Assembly (NCBI GenBank): GCA_050084515.1
Contig: CM114272.1
Span: 9,734,001-9,798,000 of the forward strand
DNA from: Blasia pusilla
Lineage: Eukaryota > Marchantiophyta > Marchantiopsida > Blasiales
Length of the DNA: 64,000 nt
Direction: 5' to 3'
The translations under genes were made by a program, and so were the position numbers. Position 1 is the first letter of the stretch; every line of letters begins with the position of its first letter. The notes under the pieces are model-generated. The model had not been told where the DNA came from and did no database searches. It worked only from the letters and a program-made list of their open reading frames with translations. Shown one piece after another: positions 56,601 to 64,000 of this stretch.

Positions 56601-58340
56601 ACTAACTCAGGCGGTTCTGGATAACTCTCACCAACCATTCTTCATAATGGGCATGAGATGGGGATCTATGCTTTCTAAAGTAACTTGCAAAAGCTTTTTG
56701 TCCTTTTGAGGTAATGGCATTCGCTAAGGGCGGGTCCTTCGTTACCAAAGCGGAAAATTTCCAGAGTACTCCACCCACCCTAATCTCCCCTCTCCCTCCT
56801 CCTTGACAAGATGACGAAATCTACTGGTACACTTTCTTAGTACGCATGCGCCATCCTAGTGGGGCTCCCCATCCCATACTCTCCTCCATTCCATCCCACC
56901 TAAGCAGATAGTGCTGATGGCATCTTGGGAGAGTGCGTAGAATCAATCCATGGACAAACACGAGAAAAGATACAACCTCAAGGAAACCACGGAGAGAAAC
57001 GATGACTTCATTGTGTAGCCAAAAGAACCACAACCACCAAAAGCGATAGTCCGAATACGAATAATAATAATAATAATATATTCCTAGAGCATATTCATAA
57101 CATATTACCGCCCCTTGTGTTGCGCAGGGATGGATGGACGTACGTTAGAGACTATTGGTATGTCGCACGAAAGATGCTCCGGCAGATTCGTCTCTCGTCG
57201 AGAACATTCCCTTTGCTTTAGCGTAACTGTATACGGGTATCATTCTCCCAAGACCGGACATTCGTTACCGCCGCTCCGGCGCACAGCCATAATATTTGTT
57301 GATTATATTTTAGATTATTTGATTTGAAATACCATCCGATCATAGTTCGATTTAGTTAGCTCCACAGGGCTCGCGAGCCTCGTACCGCCAAATTTGGCAG
57401 GGCGGCCAGAGGAGTGGAGCCCCCACTTTCCGTTGCGTTGTTGTTAAAATGATCAAGGCGCGTAATCATAAACGTTTAGTGAAAAGGGGACGGTGGAGTG
57501 CGACGGCAGGTACTTGGTGATGGGAGGAGGCAACAATCATAATCACTATCAGCATGGGGAAATAAAACACCTGGAAGCCCAATAGCTAGATCTAGTGGGA
57601 GCTCCCAATTAAACGAGTTTTACATCCACGACGGTTCCAAAGTCCGTTTCCATGCTCCCCTCACTTAACATGATGCCAGTATGACGGCGTCCATTTAAAG
57701 GAACATAATAAGGCTCTTGATTCTTAGACAGGCTACTCGACGCAATCGCTTAGACCACTTGCTGCGGTAGAGTAGGGGACGGCCTTTGTCCCTCAATGAC
57801 CGCCGGCCTGGGATTAGCGAACGCTCTTTGTACCCTCGAGCAGCGGGCTGCCTGGCAGACTAGACCCAACCAAATTACTTTGGATCTGATTAGTATTCAA
57901 TAAGATCTTCGTAATCCGCCTTAATTGACTTAGTTTTCGTTTAATTAGCCACCCTTTGCACGACTAACTAACTATACTGCCGTCCCTCCTAGCCACCACC
58001 GCCATCCTGGTCCTTACTTTTATAGCGTTCCATCTGTCAATTATGAGCTGCTGCTGCTCCTCCTCCACCACCACCTCCCCCATTACCCATTACTCGTCGT
58101 TCTCATTTCTTTTTCCTTTCCCTCTCGTTACTACAACCAAAAAAAACAAGCCCACAAACCATTAAGAGCATCACGGATCCCCTTCACTGATGCGCACCCC
58201 AAATTTAGCGCCGGCCAGCCATCTATCCATAGCTGCTATCGCCAAATCTCATTCGGCGAAATAGGAGTGCGCGGAGGAGCTACCCCGGTACTCGGGAATA
58301 CACTCTTCCAGATGAGTTATCTTTAGAGTCTTCCCATCGA
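53642..58340. other. Upstream of the LOB gene, no recognised gene
   Basis: The region is GC-rich at 54.8-56.5 kb, with long overlapping open frames on both strands (up to 215 codons at 55826-56473, minus) that resemble no family and are probably compositional. A GGAA repeat (about 54666-54690) and purine-rich DNA at 54.5-54.7 kb read as CT-rich on the gene's strand, as is common in plant promoters and leaders. An AAT repeat lies at about 57059-57077. A promoter for the LOB gene is likely here, but no element can be fixed. Confidence 0.4.
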
Positions 58341-58399
58341 AATTGTTGCTTGCTTTCGTTTTCGTTTTCGTTTTCCCGGCCAGGAAAAGCGGCACCATG

Positions 58400-59383
58400 G
58401 TAAAATGGACATCGCACGTTATGGGGAAATCGAACTTTCGGCCATGGAAAAGATATGCGAAACTAGGGGATAAGAATGGTGCAAACTCCTTGCCTGGTAG
58501 GTTCGAGGAGGAGGTCACGGTCGTGGAGTCTGTTACCGGGACGCGTCAGGGTGATCCCTTGGGTGGTGCATTGTTTGCTTTGGTTCATTATCGAGCGGTT
58601 CTTTCTACGATGGAGGCTTTCCCGAGTTGCATTTTCCCTTCGTTGGCACATGATACTCACATGGTCGGCCCTGGAGACTTGGTTGTTCCTGCATTTCAGC
58701 ACTTTTTAGCACACTTGGCACACGTCGGCCTCGCGGTGAAGGTGGGAAAGTGCAAGGCTTGGTCTTCATTAGGCTTGTCAACGGATATTCATTTACCCGA
58801 CGGTTTTTTGACACCTGCTGGAGGGCTTCGCGTCTTGGGAGTCCCACTAGGGAGCCAGGACTTTGTATCGAGTTTTGTGGCGGAGGCTCTTACCGAGGAT
58901 CTTCTTCATGTCAACGATCTCACGAGGATTGGTGACCCTCAAGTACCTTATGGAATCCTCTCGTCATGTTTTGCTCGTAGACCTGGTTATCTGTGTAGAA
59001 CCGTGTGGGCGACTAGCCATATTTCTTCCTTGTATAGATCCTTTGATAGAAAGATTATGCAGGCGTTTGGGGATCTTCTAGGACCCGGCTCATTAGAGTG
59101 CCCCGCGGGGGAGTTAGCTCGTAGACAGGCTTCTTGGCCGATTGCCTTTGGTGAAGTAGGTCTCATAGCGACTGAGTTAGTGGCGTCTTCAGCCTTTTTA
59201 GGGAGTTGGGCCACTGTAGCACCCCTCTTTTGCTCCCGATTTTTTGTTAGGGATAGACCGCTACTTTTACATTACGTTTCCCACGTTGAGGATGGTCTTT
59301 TTCCACTTCAGTCTTCACTCACAGCTTGTAGAGACTCCCTTCTTGTTGAGGCTAGAGCAGTTCTTCCCGCTTTCTCTTCCTAG
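58400..59383 (+). pseudogene. Reverse transcriptase (non-LTR type), partial
   Basis: The frame contains VTGTRQGDPLGGALFALVHY, the motif B region of non-LTR reverse transcriptases. The expected catalytic motif C (ADD) reads LAHDTHMVGP, so the first aspartate is histidine. Then follow VNLAVKVGKCK-like text (GLAVKVGKCKAWSS), LRVLGVPLGSQDFV and a long thumb region ending EARAVLPAFSS. The fingers and motif A are missing upstream of about 58450. The enzyme is inactive by truncation and by the catalytic change. Confidence 0.78.
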
Positions 59384-60279
59384 TTACCTCCGGCCAGTTT
59401 GGGCTCCAATCTTCTTTGATGGAAGCCCACTTTGATGCATTGTTTAGAGCTACTATCTCGGACGGGAATATCCCCATGGAGGTTCGGGCCTGTATTCGCG
59501 CTTGCTCCGGAAAGGGGGCAAGCTCATGGGTGGGGGCTAGTCCCCTCATCCCGGCTTTCCGCATCGCACCACTTACCTACACTACAGCGATGAGGTTCCG
59601 ACAGGGCTTGCCCCAACCAACGGTGGTTGGTTCGACACATTGCGAGTGTCGTCGGAGTCTGGATCCACTTTGTGTGCATTTGGCACGGTGTCCAGTTGGG
59701 GGTGAGAGGATAGCCACTCACGATGCAGTGCGGGATATTATGTTCTCTATTGCTCAGGAGAATGGATTCCATGTACAAAGAGAGAGGCACTAATCCATGC
59801 GGAATTCCCTTATCCAGGTTGATCTCTACATGACGAGGGAGTCTGAGGTGGTGGTAGCGGATATTGTAGTGACAGATCCTACGCGGGAGGTGGTGCGAGC
59901 CCAAGTGGTAGCACAAGGGAGATTGCTACAAGGAGCGGCGGCGACGGTAAAGAAGATCCACATTTATAGTCGACTTCATGACGGACATCGATTTATCCCC
60001 CTAGCCATTGAGATGTACGGGGCGATGGGGGAGAGGTTTGACTCGTTCCTTACGGATTGCGCCCATCATCTCTAGTCGAGAAATGGGTTGTCCTTAGCCA
60101 CTACGATACTTTATTGTAGGCAACGGGTCTCCATAGCTTTGCAGCGCGCCCAGGAAAATGGGCTTCTGCGGCGGGATCAGGCGGTTAGAGACGCCAATGC
60201 TAGAGGCCCACTTAGTAGTAGTCATAGTTCTCTAGGTGTTGCTGATATTATCTCTGTTGTTGGTGATTTTGGTCGTTAG
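59384..60279 (+). pseudogene. Non-LTR element C-terminal domain: Cys-His motif and restriction-like endonuclease
   Basis: After the frameshift comes MEAHFDALFRATISDGN, then HCECRRSLDPLCVHLARC (59640-59693), a Cys-His cluster followed by GGERIATHDAVRDI. After a stop, LIQVDLYMTRESEVVVADIV and VTDPTREVV lead to VKKIHIYSRLHDGHRFIPL and AIEMYGAMGERFDSFL. Aspartates followed by a lysine-tyrosine segment fit a PD-(D/E)XK nuclease that nicks target DNA. A final piece, RQRVSIALQRAQENGLLRR, follows the second stop. Assignment to the restriction-like type is by motif only. Confidence 0.62.
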
Positions 60280-63200
60280 GGGGAAGGCCCCCTTCTTTCT
60301 CCTCGGGGCTGGTTCCGGCCTCTTGAGGTCTATGTTTTGGGTCTCCATGCCACCTCTTTTGTATCGTGATGGGTTTCCCATGCTTTTTCTACATATATAT
60401 ATCCTGGGGGAAATGACGTGACATTCTTGCATCTCTCATCGCTAACAACTCTCACACCCCGTTTTCAGTTTTCGAGAGAGGGTCCATTAGTCTTAATAAT
60501 ATCCGCCCATGTAATATTTTACGGTCGTTTTTAGTTCAATTTCAGGAAATCTGGGACCATGTTACTTATCATGATCATAAGGTTTTCAATGTACTTTGAA
60601 CTAATGTGATGCCCATGGTCCTTGTTAGGGGAAAAGCATCCGTTAAATTTTTGGTCTTGTTAATGTAGTTATTCTCTTGAACTTGGTACGTGTAACATAG
60701 GAGGAGGGTTGAAAGGACATGTGTAAACACCAAAAAAGAAGGTTTATCTAATCTCAACTCCTTCAATTATGTAGAATATTATCAAGACATCATATTCGAC
60801 ACTCCCCTTGTAAGATAAGTAAACAAAATTATTTTTTCAATATTACTAAAATAAGTAATTTTTTAGAATTCGGTTAAATTTTAATCACTCTAAATTTAAT
60901 TTAATTGGAACTATTCGATTAAATTGATGTTCGTGAATAACCAGGACCACCTCACTGTGTTTTAAGTTATGTCTTCCTCGTATCTTTTATATATTTGTAT
61001 AGTTGCATTATGTGCCAAGGGGGCAAAAAAGAGGGCACCTTAGCTTGCACAACCTATTTTACAAGCACTTTTTAATAACTAGTTTGGCCCTCATACTTAG
61101 TGTCAAAGTTAAAAAGAGAAATGTATGGCGCGAAATTTATCACGAGACACATGGCATGATCTTAGATGACATGGCACCATCTAGAGAAAGGAGTCATAGA
61201 AAGGGAAAGAAGTCATAATAGGGTCCATAATTGGATTTCATAATAAGAAATCTTGGGAGGAGATTAATGGTATTATATGTGTTTACACAACAAAAACTCC
61301 ACTAATAATTATGACTATAATTTACCTCTATATACATGATTACAAGTTATTTACCTAAAATCAAATCTATATACTCATTGTATGATGCATTTTTTAATGC
61401 TCCTCCGTTTAACACGTGCCATTATATTTGTTTCTGAAATAATTTTGATTACATTAAATAGGGATCATACAAAAAGATTGGTAAAGAAAGATAAGTATTA
61501 AATATGGATTTTGGCATCGCACATTCCCTTACAAGTCCTTACTAGTATCACATCTCCAAAGATCGAATTCAAGGATGTATTTCTCTTTTATCATACTATA
61601 ATGTTGCTCGTGCTATGCACATGTGAAGATTCTTGAAAAAAATAAATAAATATTTTAACGTTTTCCGTCCTCTCTTTCCGCTCCTCATTTAATTTAATTA
61701 TCTCCTCTCGATCTTTAATTTCATTCCCTCCTTAATTTGACATATGTCAACATCATAAGAACCCTCAAAGGATAAATATCAATAATAGAATGAGGGATTC
61801 TCTAAACTCCAGGGTACACCCATGTTATGCAGGGAATTAAATTATCTCCTAAACTGATAATTCATTTTCAAAATTTTCCAATACTAATCTAAATAAACTT
61901 TGAATAATTCTAATAATTGAGAGTGCCAAGTGTCATGAGGAAAACAATTTGAAAAATGAAAGAAAACTCTCCGATAATAACGTGGATGATATAAGATTTC
62001 TCTTCTACATACAACGAAATCTGTGCTTTCTTATTTAAAAGAATGATTTGGCTTCTTGTAGAAGTGCCATTTCCGTATTATTAACCCCTCGCAACCTTCT
62101 TGAATTAGAATTTTACATTTCAGTGCAAGGTAATCGAAAGCTTCCAAAACAATCTTATCTCTTGTGAAGAATATCACGGGCCATTTTCCTCCACCCGATA
62201 AAATCCAGTCCCTCGATCGTCTCGCACCCTTTTCCTCGCTCTTCTTTCATTCGTGTCCAAAGGTAACGCCTCTCCCACGGAGGACCACTCATGCAGAGTA
62301 ATTTGACCCATATGTGAAGGGGTCTTACGACTTCCCGGCGACCTGTGTTTTGAGTAAACAATCCCCAGGGCCTGCCTGGTCACCGCGACCTGGAAAGTCG
62401 GGGTGATGCAAAGTAGGAGCGGGGCATGATCGAGCGACCCAAAGCTGGACGTGCCATATTTATATAAATATATGATCAAATCGCTCTGCTTTCGCCATAT
62501 CGGGAGCGTTAGGAATCACTCGATTTTTGTAGCTTTAGAATTCTTGTTCTGTAATGACGATCGCGTCATTGGTTGGTTCCGTGCAGCTTCGGGTGCAGGC
62601 CTCCCAATTTTGTGGAAAGAAGACTGGGCTTTTTAAAAAATGAGAAAGCCTGGGGAGCATGCCCGTCAAATCTGCCGAAGAATCCCACCAAATCGTGCGA
62701 AGAATCGACACACACATAAGTCGAGCATTCGTTCGTCGGAGCCTAGACTTTGCTGCGAGTGCCTCCACATACGCTACGCTATACACATTGAATACGAGCA
62801 ACATAGGCCTGCCGATTGTAGTAGGAGTGTCGCTAAAGTTAGCCGGAGGACGGAGGACGCCGGCGACTCGCAATCATTCCGAGGTCCCAAAAGTTGGGAC
62901 GGTCTTTGTTTGTGGCGTCACTGTTAAGTTAACGCTGGCATCAGTGTCTGGCTTCTCCCAGGGGTCTGGGGTCAGGTTCGCGACTCTTCGGTTTTACTAG
63001 GGAGTAGGAGGGGATCCAGCAAGAGACACGGAGGAACCTGGAACGCATCCGCTGGGGTGGATGGATGGATGGCGGCGATCTCGGTTGGCTCGCGAACATC
63101 ACCGACAAACTTTCCCGAACGAAATGCAACGCCCTGGGCGGGATGTGCCGAGAGGTCCGAGAAATTAGGGGCCACGCGTCGGGGATGATTGGTGATCATG

Positions 63201-64000
63201 AGAGAAACAAGAAGCAAGTGAGTAGTGCCGACACATGTCTGTGACATCGATCGGTAAAGTCAGATGACGGAGACTCTCGGCGGTGGATCGCTGCGTCTCC
63301 GCTGTCAATTTGTGACGTGGCAGTTGAGGCTCCGAACTAGGTAGGGCGGGTAGGCATCCCATTCACTGCAAAGTCAGCGAGCTCATCTACTTATTTACAC
63401 TGGTGTATTTACATTGGTTGCAAATCTTTCTTTTTCTTTCCAATCACTCCACCTTCGCTTTTCTTTCCAATGTGGCTCCCAGCCTCCCATCCAAGCGTCT
63501 GCCTCGTTTCGACGGCGTCCGTCCGGGACCCGTCCTGGAATCGAAGCAACACGATTTATTACAAAATAATACATACGAGTAAATCAATAATATAAATTGC
63601 TAATCCTCTCAAACCTAGTTCACATAGGCTGATTACCACAACACGCCCCTTGGTCAGGCTGGCCCAATCAATCCGCGCCGACTACACTTTAGGGTATGCG
63701 TTCAGAAATAAATATTACTCTGCTGCCAACGAACCTATCAAATAAACGTACTTACCACTCTCGTACTGTTAGAGAAATATTCTCACTTTATTTCATAAAT
63801 ATTAATCATTTTACTATATTTTTATTTATCATCCACGAGGTGGCGTCAATCCTTCTCCGACGGCGCTACGACCATGCGGTATCTGCTCAGGATTTATAAT
63901 TTTCCAGATTACCGTAATATGTCACCTATTTCAATGAATGTGAGACAGTCAGATTACAAATATGTCATTCGCTTCAATCAATGTAAAAGGACGATAAAAT
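60280..64000. other. No recognised gene
   Basis: The part from 60.5 to 62.1 kb is AT-rich with no open frame of note. From 62.5 to 63.4 kb the DNA is GC-richer, with overlapping short frames on both strands (longest about 113 codons) that I do not recognise. A GGAT repeat lies at about 63057-63070. The last 500 bases are AT-rich. A host exon could be hidden here, but no splice-supported family match was found. Confidence 0.4.

Larger units (their letters stand above)
58400..60279 (+). mobile_element. 5'-truncated non-LTR retrotransposon with restriction-like endonuclease-type C-terminus
   Basis: The coding part spans RT from just before motif B to the C-terminal domain. It has one frameshift near 59380 and in-frame stops at 59791-59793 and 60073-60075, ending at 60277-60279. 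Loss of the 5' part is normal for target-primed elements. No poly-A tail or clear target duplication was seen. The domain order RT, CCHC-like motif, endonuclease-like domain resembles R2-type elements and not the APE-type LINEs usual in plants. Confidence 0.7.

Noticed and set aside
1-64000. CRISPR arrays, rRNA or tRNA genes, bacterial operons
   Set aside because: No regularly spaced repeats, cloverleaf structures or rRNA-like segments were found; the genes present are spliced eukaryotic genes.

Overview
The window looks like nuclear DNA of a land plant. It holds two intact plant genes whose splice junctions can be read directly: a BC10/DUF266-type Golgi glycosyltransferase with ten coding exons, and a class II LOB-domain transcription factor with two. 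Both sit in a sea of decayed transposons. The long introns, the many Ty3/gypsy remnants and a non-LTR element with a restriction-like C-terminus would suit a bryophyte or another seed-free plant, but the species cannot be named from the sequence alone.

Layout. 1-2.8 kb: truncated minus-strand Ty3/gypsy fragment (copy A). 2.8-6.5 kb: GC-rich region upstream of the glycosyltransferase. 6.5-14.1 kb: the glycosyltransferase gene (+). 14.1-17.7 kb: no recognised gene. 17.7-22.2 kb: scrambled gypsy remnant (copy D) with a hAT-like MITE and a partial LTR. 22.8-26.3 kb: Helitron broken by an inversion, a solo LTR and a second MITE. 26.65-44.2 kb: LTR-like sequences around two minus-strand gypsy bodies, copy B (27.2-34.2 kb) and copy C (34.2-41.5 kb, interrupted by a 1.28-kb solo LTR). 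44.2-52.3 kb: no recognised gene, with hairpins and degenerate repeats. 52.3-53.6 kb: the LOB-domain gene (-). 58.3-60.3 kb: 5'-truncated non-LTR retrotransposon (+). 60.3-64 kb: AT-rich, then GC-rich, without a recognised gene.

The main discovery is the gypsy family (copies A-D). Its pol region carries a C5-cytosine DNA methyltransferase domain between protease and reverse transcriptase, with motifs I, II, IV, VI, VIII and the C-terminal motifs in canonical, non-permuted order. Copy B also ends, after the integrase C-terminal domain, in a PHD finger. The inferred ancestral order is gag - zinc knuckle - protease - methyltransferase - RT - RNase H - integrase - PHD: a retroelement with its own DNA-methylation writer and a putative histone reader. 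Every copy here is broken, each in a different way, so the intact form must be sought elsewhere in the genome. Retrotransposon-borne cytosine methyltransferases have been reported in dinoflagellates and charophyte algae (recalled, not checked). The combination with a PHD finger in a land-plant-like genome deserves follow-up.

The two host genes are independent single-gene units: one makes a Golgi membrane glycosyltransferase, the other a nuclear repressor-type transcription factor. Nothing in the sequence suggests a joint pathway.
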